This document shows positions 44,606 through 55,414 of a stretch of 64,000 bases of DNA, one piece after another. The stretch lies in contig JAIVFJ010000027.1 of the NCBI GenBank assembly GCA_025765615.1, positions 310,001 through 374,000 on the forward strand. The letters are read 5' to 3'. Made by a program: the position numbers and the translations under genes. Positions within the stretch are counted from its first letter, which is position 1, and each line of letters starts with the position of its first letter. The stretch comes from Zopfochytrium polystomum. Taxonomy: Eukaryota; Chytridiomycota; Chytridiomycetes; Chytridiales; Chytridiaceae. The notes below the pieces were generated by a model. The model was not told the DNA's origin, made no database searches, and saw only the letters and a program-made list of their open reading frames with translations.

Positions 44606-45999
44606 TCACACAATCATACCGCACACGGCCCCCTTGTTCACAGTGATGTACTTGGGGTCGCCCTTGAGCCAGCAGGTGCCACCATTGTAGCTAGTCCAGG
44701 TAAACTTGCGGCATCCGCTCTGAGCCAAGCACAGGCCCCCGCACTCAGAACCCGCCTTGTTCGAAACGTTGGCAATGTCCGCGCCGTTCCAGTCGCAATC
44801 GTACTTCCACAGCACGGCGCCGTCGTTGCCCGACTGCCACTGCAGGCTCGTAAAGCTGACACCGCACGTGGCGCCTTGCTTGTTTGCGATCTTCGCGGTG
44901 CCGTCCTTGAGCCAGCACGTGCCGCCGTTGAAGTCGGACCATGAGAACTTGCGGCATTTGGAGCCCTCGGCCAGGCAGAGCGCGCCGCACGACTCGCTGG
45001 GGCGCCCGGAAACGTTCTTGAAGTCGCCCCCGGTCCAGTCGCACCCGGAGATCCACGAGATGACGCCGTCGTTGCCGTGCGAGAAGGACGGAACTTCCGT
45101 CTTCCCGAGCGTGCAGCGCTTGACGGTGCAGGTCTTGCGGTCGGTGGAGAGCGTGGCGCCCTCGCACGTCGCACCTTTGAGGTTGCTGAGGTTGCAAACG
45201 TCGCGCGCCGACGCCTCCGCGGGCTCGGCGAGCGCCGTCGTGAGCTTGATGTCCTCAAACACCGTGTCAAAGTCGTTGATGTGGTTGTGGTAATCGAAGA
45301 GCTCCACAATAAACAGCGCCATCCGCTGGTACTGCCCCAGCAAGTCGATGGTGTAGCTGACCTGGCATCCCGCGGGAGTGTCAGTGCCACCGTTCGTGCA
45401 GGCCTTGCCGATGTTTGTGACGGTTTGGACCCAGATGCTCGACGTGTCCGAGTTGGCCGGGTTCTGCAACGTAATAGTTGTGCGAAGGCGGTCGCCTGGG
45501 GCAACAAGCATGGCCGGACCACCCTTGCACCCCATGTAGTTCGGGTAATTGCCGATAGTGTTGACATATTGAGCACTGATCCACCAGCTGTCAAAAGAGT
45601 GAGCGGGATCGACCTGGTTAGGTGCACAGCTCGGGCCGCCATACGTGAGGACGGGTTGCAAGACACCTGTACGCGAAGAGATGAAGAGTTACATAGACAT
45701 GTAAGTATTGCCCTCATGAGCCAAAAACTTTAAGCTGGCTTACCATTGTCAATGGGATAGTAATTGTGGCCGTCCCCAGGACCAGGGGGCTGCAGACCAG
45801 GCCAAAGGAAGTAGATGACATATTCGTTCGTCTTATCGACAGAGGGGACGATATTTGGGTACTCTTGAGGCACGAGCAAAGTCGATTCGAACGAGGTGAA
45901 CTGGTTCGAGGGAGTCTTGGCATACCAAGAAAACGCTCTGGAAGATGCTGGGGCCAGAGCAAGGATGGCAGCCGTGACTGGGAAGAAAGACAAGATCAT
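44606..45999 (-). CDS. Secreted protein with tandem PAN/apple-like cysteine domains
   Basis: Exons 45999-45744 and 45666-44606 join as DNG-VLQPV and give 438 aa. Signal peptide MILSFFPVTAAILALAPASS. The N-terminal half (about 200 residues; YFLWPGLQPPGPGDGHNYYP, FDSWWISAQYVNTIGNYP) looks like a beta-sandwich secreted domain I cannot name. The C-terminal half has two clear repeats of about 75 residues with the same cysteine spacing: CDWTGGDFKNVSGRPSESCG, CRKFSWSDFNGGTCWLKDG, and CDWNGADIANVSNKAGSECG, CRKFTWTSYNGGTCWLKGD. This is the PAN/apple-like pattern used in carbohydrate or protein binding outside the cell. The start ATG at 45999 directly opens the signal peptide. Confidence 0.82.
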
Positions 46000-46248
46000 T
46001 GCCAATGATCAGCGATGTTGACGGGCTTGAGGATATGATGGAGGGCTTGTGTCAATATCGAGTTCGGAACTACCTGGACCATTTTATACTGTATCAAGGT
46101 CGAAGACAGACAAAATGCATAAGACTATCCGCGCAACAGTTTCTAAATCATGTGAGCAGAAGACTGATCTTCGCCGGCGAAGACAGTTACATCTTTCATC
46201 TCGGGAAAAGCTCACGCAGCACACAGAGGGAGGGACAGCACACACAGG

Positions 46249-46315
<67 letters not shown>

Positions 46316-46464
46316 TTGCCCCAAATCGATTCGCTCTTCCGCGTGGCTGCGCCGAATCCGTCTTCAGGTTTGTTTCATCCGCTGTGCAGTTGGAGAACGC
46401 GAGGGAAGGGCGGAACAAGAGAGACAGGAAAGTGGGAGGCGCTTGGCTGTCTTCGAATGTCGTC

Positions 46465-46502
<38 letters not shown>

Positions 46503-47164
46503 GTGGGGGGCACAACTGACTGCTCGCCCAGATGTCCTTTTTTGGCAGCGAGTGAGACCGCGTGTCGAGCGCGACAATACATTGTTCGGGTGGGGGGCAC
46601 ACAGAAAAGCGCGGTTTGTCTGCCGGTTAATCGTAAATTTTTTATCGTAGCGCGACAGGCAAGACAAACAAACCTTTGCCGGAAGTTTTATCGTTTTGAT
46701 TATGTATTACGTCTGTCTCGAACTTCACCCGCCCAGCAACAACAACCACCAGCCACCAGCGAGCGAGCAAACACGTGTGCGGAGGTGCTTCGCCCCCACA
46801 CAACGATTACCGCAATCCCGCCCGAATCGGCCGGACGTGGGGTAACCACAGAGCCCGATGCTCGGTAAGAGGAGTTAAGCTCATTGGTTGTAGCACAAGG
46901 AACCGCACCACCCAAGAACGAGCCAACTCGGAAAGGTAACAATAGCACAAGCAATACAAGGAGATATAGCAGCACTCGGAAATCGGCGAATTTGATGTGA
47001 TGCACCGAGTCAATCTTGATCTTCAAACGTGACAGGCGTTCGATGGCCAAATGTTTAGTTCATCGCTTTGTGTGCTGTGCAGGGAAATCTCTGCCGTCGA
47101 CAAACCGAACCCCCCATCCTCCCCCCGACAAAGCGTAGAGTACATCCAACCAGTTCATCTCCCT
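46000..47164. other. Intergenic region with (GA)n and (GT)n tracts
   Basis: (GA)n at about 46252-46311 lies about 250-310 nt upstream of the PAN-protein start, where it reads (CT)n on the gene strand. (GT)n is at about 46467-46499. No supported gene. Confidence 0.55.
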
Positions 47165-48133
47165 TCACATCAGCGCACTCGTGTACACACGCACATGCAC
47201 CCGCTCCTCCACAAACTCCCCCGCCTTGTTCCACCACCCGCCGCCCCTCGCCTCGCGCACCGTCGGCCGTTTATGCGGCGACACGATCACGAGCACCCGC
47301 ACCCGCGCCGCAAGCCGCCGTAGCAGCTCCTTGAGCGCGCTGCCCTCGTCGTCAAGCAGGTGCATCGCGAAACTGCACACGCACACGTCGTACCGGTCCC
47401 GCAGCCGTTCGCCGCCGTCGCTCGCCTCGCCCCCGACGTCCTCTTCATCTTCATCCTCCTCATCCTCCCACCCCGCGTCCCGCAGAATCGTCTCGAACGA
47501 CGCGCCAACGCACGGCCACCCGCGCGTCCGCGCCCGGTACGCCGCCCCCGTGAACGGGTCCGCCGCCGTGTGCACCAGCGTCACCGCCACCGCCAAAGCA
47601 GCGGCGGCAGCGGCGGCGCCGCGGATGTACTCGTGCAGCGCGATCGTCGCCTCGCCGCTGCCCGCCGCCAGGTCGAGCGTGCGCAGGGTCAGCGTCGGCG
47701 GGGTCGGTGGTTGCCGGGGGGCGGCGGCGGGGACGGCGGCGGAGGACGAAGAGGAGAAGGAGGAAGACGAGGATAGGGAAGGACGGCCGGCGATGATGTT
47801 GCTGCGGGTGAGCGCGCCGACGTTCACCGCCTGCTCCATGCGGCTCTCTGTTTCGGATGTGATGACGACGTGCGCGTCCCTCCAGCGTCTTCTTTTCCTC
47901 TTGGCAGGCTCGCCCTCGCTGGTTGATGCGGGCGGTTGCGCAGCCGTCGCCGTTTCGGCCTCTACACAGTTGAGCAGGTAGGGGACAACGATTCCGCGCA
48001 TCGCGCGCGCGATCGCTCGCACTACAATGGGAAAGTGTGGGTTGCGGTAGGTTTCGCCGTTGGCCTCGTAGTAGCCGTCGGATCCGCCGTGCACTGTGTA
48101 GTTGGCCCGCATGGACGGCCGATTGGATGGCAT
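47165..48133 (-). CDS. Class I SAM-dependent methyltransferase-like protein
   Basis: 322 aa from the ATG at 48133, which is chosen because it begins MPSNRPSMRANYTVHGGSDG and YYEANGETYRNPHFP, a globular start; an in-frame ATG at 48292 is possible but would nearly abut the upstream gene. Motif I is LDLAAGSGEATIALHEYI, followed by the acidic-loop equivalent AADPFTGAAY, and motif IV/post IV resembles YDVCVCSFAMHLLDDEGSAL, then VRVLVIVSPHKRP. A Lys/Arg-rich and Ser-rich insert (about residues 75-130) and an acidic Glu/Asp run separate the motifs. Substrate unknown. It lies on the same strand immediately downstream of the acyl-CoA synthetase (about 180 nt from that stop). Confidence 0.75.
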   Translation of the reverse strand: MPSNRPSMRANYTVHGGSDGYYEANGETYRNPHFPIVVRAIARAMRGIVVPYLLNCVEAETATAAQPPASTSEGEPAKRKRRRWRDAHVVITSETESRMEQAVNVGALTRSNIIAGRPSLSSSSSFSSSSSAAVPAAAPRQPPTPPTLTLRTLDLAAGSGEATIALHEYIRGAAAAAAALAVAVTLVHTAADPFTGAAYRARTRGWPCVGASFETILRDAGWEDEEDEDEEDVGGEASDGGERLRDRYDVCVCSFAMHLLDDEGSALKELLRRLAARVRVLVIVSPHKRPTVREARGGGWWNKAGEFVEERVHVRVYTSALM

Positions 48134-48311
48134 ACTTTCAGCAATCACCTTGTCAGCGATTTCGAGGGAGAATTGTCCTCTTTTCTGTGTCTTGCGAAAT
48201 CCAAGCCTCACTTCCTTCTTCAATTTTACGTCGTTTTCCAAATAGCAAGGAACAGTGGAAGCAAAAGAATAACCGGAAGAGTTAAAACACATACGGCAAA
48301 CACGCTGGCGT

Positions 48312-50898
48312 CTACAGACGGCCTCGACCCTCGGGCTTCCTGCCCAGCCCAGCGCTAACAGCGCTACCTCCGCCGACACCCAATCCCCTGACGATCCGCT
48401 CGGCAAGGACGCGTCGCACCTTCTTCCCCGTCGCAGTCTTTGGCAGCGCCTCGACCACATGCACGACCTCCGGCACCCACGCCGTGTCTCCGCCCGCTCC
48501 CGTCACCCTCGCTCGCACCCATTCCCGCACCCGCTCGGCCGTAACGTGGTGGCGCGCACTCGGCCGGATGACGACCGCGGCGTGCACGTACTGCTGTGGC
48601 GAGGATTTCGCCGCCCACTCCGAGCGGGTGGACAGGTGGTTTGCCCAAGCGTACGAAGTGTCGAGGTCCAGGGTCTGCGCGTCCGGTGGGAGAACGCGAA
48701 CCGGGGGCGGCACGCCAAACACAACGACGTCTTCCACGCCGTCTAGCTCGAAAATCTCATTCTCAACCCAAAGGGGGCTGATGTGGTGCAGGCCCGGAAT
48801 CCCCAGAAGCGGCGATGCGGAGGGGTTTGGAAGATGGCTGCTGGCACTGAGAGACGAACGCGTTTGACCTCGACGGCTTTGCTTCCCACTTTCGGTACCG
48901 TCTTCTCGGTCGGGCACAAAGATCTGATCAGTTACTCGGCCATGGAGATAGAGGAACGAGCTTTCATCCATGTGACCAAGATCTCCAGTAAGGAACCACC
49001 GGGACTGGTTGCGGTCATCCGGCGATGCCGGCAAAAACGCAAGTTCGTTCAGTGTGGACCGCTCGTAGCCTGATAAATTGATGCTCTCTTAATTTGGACC
49101 AAAGCTCGCGTGAAAAACCAAAATTTACGAACCAGCGAAAAGATTCTCCCCGCGAACGCATACCTCCCCGGGCCTCATTGTTGGAACATCTCTCCCGTGG
49201 CGGTCAACAATCTTCACTTCCACGCTGATTCCCTTCCCGGCTGATCCAGCTTTGCGAATGCCTGGAGGCAAAGCGTTGGACGTCACCAAATGAGCTGTTT
49301 CTGTCACTGCGTAGGCTTCGATGACTGGGGCATGGAAAAGTTTCTCTAGTTGGAGGAGAAGGTTTGGCGGACTGCGATCATTGTTATCGATGAGAAAGAA
49401 AAAAAAATTGATGGGTATGAGGCCATATGCTCGCTAGGTCAAACTGAAAATACTCACAGGCTTGCACTGCCAGAACGAATAAACCGCAACCTCGCCCCTT
49501 GATTTATCCCTTTGGTTCGAAGGAGGATTTTGTGGATGGACGGCACGGCTGAAAACCATGTCACCTGAATAAAGTTACTTTCGCCTATCGATCGACGCGC
49601 TCTCTACCTTGAAGCGAGGCAAGTCCACCTTGAATGAGGACGGGTGGAATGCCGGAGGCATCACTACGGTTCCGCCCGAGAAGAGAGTGGACAAAAGGAC
49701 TCCGATAAGTCCATGGACGTGGAAGAGGGGCATGACCAGGTACGACACGTCGTTCGGGTTGAGCTCCATGCAGTCCTTCAAGTGGTGAAGTGAGGACACG
49801 ATGCTGCGGTGAGTCAGTGGGACCCCTGGGTGTAGTAGATGATCGGTTGATTGTGGCGGAACAACGAAAAGCAAAAACGACAAACTGAGTGGCGACGTCA
49901 TCGCGTTGGTTTGACCACGTGAAAGTCTTTGGTCACGCTCCTCCCTTACCTTTGGGCTCGTCGCTCACACCCGACGTGAATAAGTACACCGCCTCGTCAT
50001 CTGGCTTGACGATGGCAGGATCGGCTGCAGGCGACCCTTCGCTGCCGGCGGCTTTTCCCGCGGCAAGCAGATCCACGGAGACTTCAGGCCTCGACACGTT
50101 GGTCCCCTCTGGCGACTCTTCCTCCTTTCCGCGACCAGCCGAGGATCTGGATCGACTGGCTCGAAGGGCGGAATGCGGTACCCTGACCGTGGTCTCGTAC
50201 ACGCTCACTCCAAGTGATTTGACAATGTCTGCCGCGAGCTGCCGATGGGTCCGATCGGTGGTGGTGGTCGTCGTGGAGGCTGACGATGCAGAACTATGGT
50301 GCTCGACGGGGGTGGACGTGGCAGCCGGAGAAGTGGACATGCTCGAAGGGTGGTACGCGAAAACGACGGCGCGCAGGAGGTTGGTTGCGCCAGCGGCGTT
50401 GGTGTTGACCATTTTGAGGCGGGCGATGAGATCCTTGGTCGGCAGGGACGAGCTGAGCAGCACGGCGGACGCGCCGCGGGCAGTGATGGCAAGCAAGCAG
50501 GCGACCGTTTCAAAGGAGGCAGGCGGGCAAAGCAGGGCCACGCGGTCGCCGCGAGCGAGGCGGGCTAAGGGTGAGGACGGATGGGACGAGAGAGCGGCGG
50601 TGATTGCGCGCAGGTGGGAGCGAAACACGCGCAGGGGAGGCCTGGCGAGGAACGGGGTCGAGGATGTTGCCGTTGTCGCAGTTGTGGTGGTGGTCGCAGA
50701 AACGGCAGTGGGTGCCGATGGTGGAGGTACGTGGAGGTGGTCGTCGGGGGCGGCAGCGACGGGCACGGCGACAAAGTAGGAGGGCTGCACCGGAATGACG
50801 AGGGCAGGGGACGGCGAGTCGTTGAGGACAAGGTCGTGCAGGACCAGCGTCCCGCCAGCGGCGCCGGTTGTTGTTGGTGTGGCGGCACGGTCGGCCAT
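48312..50898 (-). CDS. AMP-forming acyl-CoA synthetase, Pcs60/oxalyl-CoA-synthetase-like
   Basis: Exons 50898-49950, 49825-49608, 49564-49458, 49371-49133 and 49069-48312 give 756 aa with every phase consistent. The N-terminal domain is swollen by Thr/Ser/Pro inserts. The P-loop-like motif is YLFTSGVSDEPKGVPLTHRS (usually TSGTTGxPKG). PLFHVHGLIGVLLSTLFSGG, EAYAVTETAHL (A5 motif) and GEVCVRGENLFAGY, then WFLTGDLGHMDESSFLYLHG (A7) follow. The A8 region GRVTDQI continues into about 45 unrelated residues before HHISPLWVENEIFELDGVED. The A10 lysine is in LPKTATGKKVRRV. The AYxVTETAH motif points to the Pcs60/AAE3 branch, which activates oxalate (family knowledge). The C-terminus ends GRL, at most a weak peroxisomal signal. 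Confidence 0.88.
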
Positions 50899-51480
50899 AA
50901 TCGTCTTTGGTGGCTTCTTTTTTTTTTTTCTTCTCTTTTCTTTTTTCTCTTCACTCTGTACAGGCGTGGTGGTCGTTCTTTCAAGCCATAGCACGTGAGT
51001 CGAGTCGGGCAGTGGGCATTTTTATTGCCCAGAAACAAATAGGCGTCGCTGATGGATGAGTTACGTAGGTAGGCCGATAACGAAAAGATTGGTTGCTTCT
51101 GTTACATATTCGCCAGTGGAGAGAAACTTGACAAGGACGCTCTCTCTGCAATCAAAATCCAACCAGCAAAGCCGACAATGTTTCGACAACAAAGCGAAAC
51201 ACAAAGGTTTCTCGCAAAACACAACGGGGGGAAAGGCGCAATAGCTCGTAAAAAAGTGGGAGCGAGAATGCCGAAGGGAAGTGGTTCAATGACAAAGGGT
51301 TCGAGGATCGGGGCAGGGTGTCTTGCAGGTTTCCATTTTTGTCGATGTCTCTCCCACCCACCGACTTGGCCGACCAACCAAGAAAGAGAATAAATCTGTG
51401 AGGAATGGAGGTGTGAAGAAGGCATCAATCACCAGCCAGCTCCGCAACCCTCGACCAGGCCAAACTCCCCATTCAACGAC
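50899..51480. other. Divergent promoter region, no gene seen
   Basis: Lies between the acyl-CoA synthetase (minus) and the ZZ-ankyrin gene (plus). T/C-rich tract at 50919-50955. No coding sequence is supported. Confidence 0.45.
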
Positions 51481-52975
51481 ATGGCGCCATCGACCCCCGA
51501 CGCCGCTGCCCGTGTGCTCTGGTCCATTCTTGCCGAGCACGACCCCATCGTGGCTGCGCACGTCAGCCCGGTGGCAGAGGCCGCAGACCCGCGGCGGCCC
51601 TGTATCCAGCCGAACTGGAACGTCATGTGCGACCTTTGCAAACAGAGCGTTATTTGCGGGCCCCTCTATCAATGCAGCCAGTGCAAAGGCACAGACTTTT
51701 GTGCCGTCTGCCGCCCGACGCACGGCAAGCTTGGGGGCGACCACGCTGAGGACCACTCGCTCAACCAGGTCGACCCTCCAGACTCCATCGACTTTGGAGA
51801 CATTGAGCTGCCTCTCAAGGCCGCGGGAATGCGATTCAACTACGACGCCGTCCTTGCACAAATCCAGTATCTCCGTAAGGCAAACTTGAAAGTCGACTTC
51901 AACGCGCTCGAAACCATGAACGGAGTACGTTTCATCAAGGTCTTTGCGGGCCCGTCCAAGCGCGCTACAGGCAAGAGGCACTCGCTGACCGAGGCAGGAA
52001 TTCAAGCGGTTCAACTGCTCGTCGATCACTTTGGCCTGGACCTCACTCTGTTCCCGGCCAGCCCGTCGGACGACAACGCCCTCCACGCGGCCATCTTCGC
52101 AGGCAACGTCGAAATTCGCCGAGCTCTTGCTCAATGACCCAAAGTGCGCCGCCGCCGACATGGCCAACAGCCTCCTGGGACACGACCTACCCGCCCTGCA
52201 CGTCGCCTGTCTTGTCGAAGAGCCAGAAATCGTGCGGCTCCTCCTGAAGCACGGCGCAGACATCAACAGGGCGGTCCTCGCAGACAAGGACGACCCCGCC
52301 GGCCCGTCCTTCACCGCGCTGCAGTTCGCCGTCCGCAAACAGCACCACCTTCGGCCGTCCGAGTGCGTGGCCGTGCTGCTCGCCCACGGCGCGCGGCTCC
52401 CGCAGCGCGACGGGCGGACGGGGTCGTTTGTCGTCGGCGACGCCGGCTGCCTGTACATCCAGGACCCGTACCACAGCAGCCCGCCGCTCAACAACAAGCC
52501 GCCCAGCCTGTTTGGCGGCGGCCTCGGCGTCGGCTTGACCGGCGTCGTAGCGGGCGTCTGGCGCTGGCGCACCGAGATCATCGAGTCGCCGTCGTGGGGC
52601 CTGCGCGTCAAGACCTTGACCGCGTGGCGCGGGGCTGCGGGCTCGTCGTCGCCGCTGGACGCGTCGACGGACGCGGAGGCGACGCCGTTCACAGTAGCGG
52701 TTGACGGCGCCTGCGTGGCGATCATGGATGCGGTGCGGTGGGAGGAGGCGGCGTCGGGGAGGGAGGATCGTGATCGCGGCGTGTGCGGGACGGGCGGGAT
52801 GGGCGAGCCGGTAGGCAACTTCGGTGTGGTGGTCACCTCGGGCGTGGGAGACGGCTTCTACCCGGTCCACCTGCACAAGGTTGGCGAGGCTGTGGACGCG
52901 GTGCGCGTTGTGTTTTTGAACGATGGCTTTACTGCGCCACAAGCGAGCGGCTCTGGTGGGTGTGCCGTCATGTGA
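51481..52975 (+). CDS. ZZ zinc-finger and ankyrin-repeat protein with CaaX-type end (frame break near 52114)
   Basis: N-terminal ZZ-type finger at about residues 48-95: CDLCKQSVICGPLYQCSQCK, FCAVCRPTHG and H-x4-DHSL spacing. Ankyrin-like units follow: DNALHAAIFAGNVE, then LPALHVACLVEEPEIVRLLL, KHGADIN and FTALQFAVRKQHHLRPSECV with LLAHGARL. The C-terminal about 170 residues include GDGFYPVHLHKVGEAVDAVR, which faintly recalls DUF4241-like domains (uncertain). The last four residues, CAVM, fit a farnesylation CaaX box. The frame changes at GTCGAAATTCGCC (about 52108-52120). Removing one A restores GNVE-FAELLLNDPK, exactly the expected ankyrin helix. A sequencing indel is therefore more likely than decay. 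Intact product about 498 aa. Confidence 0.72.
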
Positions 52976-53350
52976 ATGAATGAAATGAAAGTGAAAGTGA
53001 ATACTGCTACATACTAAATATATCAATACACTTCTTTACTACGCCCAACAAACGGTGAGAAAAGCATGCGGTGGGTATTGGCCATCTCGTGCTGAAGATC
53101 GGGCTGCAGCAATCATCGAATAAGTGGATCTTCGTCGTCTTGAAAGCTTTCAGCAGCGATCCTTCCTTCCATATCCAGCTTTCTTTGATGTGGGGCTTTG
53201 CTTGCGATTCGAGTTCACTTTTTCAAAGAAAGCTAAATCATACTCCTGTCCTGAAGGTCGAGTTGAAAGACAGTGGTCGTCAAGACGGCAAGCCCCGACT
53301 CTCGTCAAGCAAATTTGAGTGTAAAACCGACTGCGAAACCGACGATCTCG
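52976..53350. other. Intergenic region, nothing supported
   Basis: Short AT-rich flank after the ankyrin gene, then the promoter of the AN1 gene. No separate gene seen. Confidence 0.4.
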
Positions 53351-54422
53351 ATGGAAATTGGACAGATCTGTGCCGTTTGCCAACGGATAGACTTCTTGAC
53401 ACTGCCGTGTCCAGTCTGTCGTGCGGCCCTCTGCACCGATCACCGACTTCTGCAGCATTTAGAACCTGGCAAAACCACGCAGTGTTCAGGGGCGATAGCG
53501 GAGCGTACCACCGCAGACCAGCAAGGAGGACAACCACTGGGCGATCCTCAATCATCTTTTACGCAGCTCTGCTCTCTCGATACGTGCCGCACTCGAGATG
53601 CCGCCGGCGCCGTTTGTCCCGATTGCCGAAAATACCACTGCATGGTGTAAGTTATTGGAATCGCGTTATGGCGACGTGGGGGGGCAAAGACCCAGCTTAC
53701 TGATGGAGACTGTTCACCAAAGGCACCGACATGCCCCGGATCACAGTTGCTCCGCCGTAGAGTCAAATCGAGCTGCCGAAGCCGCTCGGAAATCAGACAT
53801 TAAAGCCTTCATCGCTGCAAGCCTTGGACAGTCCACCGCCACGGCGCAGGCCGCAGCTGCAAAACCAACTGTGCGAAAGTCGTCCCCGGCAATTGAATTG
53901 ATGAAGCTGAAACAGCAGGCCAAGGTAAGTTCTGCACGAATCGCCCCTGCGCTGACTTTCTCTGAAAGGGTGACGCTTCGGTTCAACAAAATGCCCGTAT
54001 CTATCTACGCGTCAGGCTTCCACGCGAGAGTGTCAACTTGAACAAGGCGCCCCAGGACCTGCCACTTTGGTTCCACAAGGTAGTTTGACTGCAATGTTTC
54101 CCATTGGGGATAAAGCATTTTTGAACATTTGCTCTTCCAGGATTGGGTGGTTGGTAAAGTAATTGACAGGGTAGCACAAATGGCAGGTGTCCGCAACACA
54201 AACAACTCGTCAACGGCAGAGAATGAGGTGATCGAGAGCTTCTCACAAGTTTGCACACCACATTGACTGGCAAATCTGTTACAGCGCCTGTCACTCTTAA
54301 ATGATGATGGTGTGGCCCTCTCACCAAGCTCCACTCTTGCAAGTCTAGTGAGCGAGAAGCAAATCTCCAATGGCTCCACGGTTACGTTGGAGCGAGGGCT
54401 TTCTGATCGACCGGACCAATAA
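53351..54422 (+). CDS. ZFAND1: AN1-type zinc finger protein, ZFAND1/Cuz1-like
   Basis: Links p97/Cdc48 and the proteasome to stress-damaged proteins and stress granules (family knowledge). Five exons, 53351-53646, 53723-53924, 53969-54079, 54141-54227 and 54285-54422, sum to 277 aa; all phases agree. Two AN1 fingers: CAVCQRIDFLTLPCPVC with LCTDHRLLQH, and CSLDTCRTRDAAGAVCPDCR with YHCMVHRHAPDHSC (split by intron 1). A helical linker (AARKSDIKAFIAASL, ELMKLKQQAK) leads to a ubiquitin-like C-terminal domain: ARIYLRVRLPRESVNLNKAP, DWVVGKVIDRVAQMAGV, RLSLLNDDGVALSPSSTLAS. Same order and length as ZFAND1. Only 62 nt separate it from the next gene on the same strand. Confidence 0.93.
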
Positions 54423-54484
54423 TGAGGGGGGAAATACTGTACGTCTGCTTGTGTACGAGGAGAGGTGAAGACAAGAACTGAAAG

Positions 54485-55348
54485 ATGGAAACTGCAACGC
54501 CCCGATCGGCAATCCTGATCCTGGGCGGTTCCTTCAACCCTGTCCACCTCCAACACATCCATCTCTTCTACGTCGCACGCCGCCACCTCGAAACCGCGCA
54601 TTCTCCGCCTTTCCGCGTAGTGGCCGGATACTGCGCCGTCACCTCGCATGGGTACCTCGTCGCGAAGATGGCGCAGACCGCCGCCTACAGCGACGGATCC
54701 ACAAACACCTTCACATCTCTCCTCGACGCCATGAAGACCTCGCACACGCGGCCGCCGCGCGAAAAGTCCGTCCTCAAGTTTGCCCATCGCGAGCGCCTCG
54801 TCCGCATGGCCCTGGCGACCGCGCCGCCGCCGCCGTCGACGCCGTCTGCCCCACCGCACAGACCGGACACGCGGTGGCTGACCGACCCCCGCGTGGCGCC
54901 GCCGATCGTCCGCCAGCCCTTTGTCGACGCGAGGGAGCTGGGGATCCGCCTGCAGCGCCACTGGATGGAGGAAACGGGGATCCGCGTCACACCGGTCGTG
55001 ATCTGGGGCAGCGACAAGCTCGACCCGGACTACGCGTTCTGGCAGTTCCCGGACCCGCTGGCGCTGAACATTGTCGTTGGGAGAGACGGGCAGATGCGCG
55101 AGCTGGTGGAGAGGAGGAGGAGGGACGTGGAGGCGGGGTTGGATCGGTGGCATGTGATTTTGTGCGAAGGAGAGGGGGAGGTCGGCGCAATGAGCTCCAC
55201 GCAACTGAGGGCGTTGCTGTGGAGGCTGCATGAGGCAGGCAGCCCGGCTGCTAAGGAGGCTGTGGCCGTTGAAATTCTGCGGTCCGGGTTTATGTCGGAT
55301 GAGCAGATTCGGTACATTTTGGCTAACGAAAGCGAGCTGTACGCCTGA
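54485..55348 (+). CDS. NMNAT-like nucleotidyltransferase (nicotinate/nicotinamide mononucleotide adenylyltransferase family)
   Basis: Single exon, 287 aa. Predicted to transfer AMP to a mononucleotide, as in NAD synthesis (family knowledge; exact substrate not proven). The N-terminal signature is ILGGSFNPVHLQHIHLF (GxFxPxHxxH class, here with two usable His). AGYCAVTSHGYLVAKM and SVLKFAHRERLVRMAL follow as in fungal NMNATs. TPVVIWGSDKLDPDYAFWQF is the substrate-loop region, and the second catalytic signature is MSSTQLRALLWR, equivalent to ISSTxIR. A Pro/Ala loop (PPPPSTPSAPPHRP) is inserted mid-domain. Sandwiched 62 nt after the AN1 gene and 66 nt before the CobB-like gene on the same strand, so promoters must be very short. 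Confidence 0.85.
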   Translation: METATPRSAILILGGSFNPVHLQHIHLFYVARRHLETAHSPPFRVVAGYCAVTSHGYLVAKMAQTAAYSDGSTNTFTSLLDAMKTSHTRPPREKSVLKFAHRERLVRMALATAPPPPSTPSAPPHRPDTRWLTDPRVAPPIVRQPFVDARELGIRLQRHWMEETGIRVTPVVIWGSDKLDPDYAFWQFPDPLALNIVVGRDGQMRELVERRRRDVEAGLDRWHVILCEGEGEVGAMSSTQLRALLWRLHEAGSPAAKEAVAVEILRSGFMSDEQIRYILANESELYA

Positions 55349-55414
55349 CCGGCGCAAAACAAACACGCTCGTTTAACGTAGCGGCACCGGCGCAGAAAGC
55401 CAACCGCCATCGCC

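Noticed and set aside
44638..45717. 359-codon minus-strand frame, Arg/Thr/Ser-rich
   Set aside because: Shifted frame of the PAN/apple-like gene, whose cysteine repeats are clear in the accepted frame.
51286..52836. 516-codon minus-strand frame
   Set aside because: Antisense of the ZZ-ankyrin gene; kept open by GC bias.
54005..55366. 453-codon minus-strand frame
   Set aside because: Covers the NMNAT-like gene and the AN1-gene 3' exons in antisense; no domain and Arg/His-rich.
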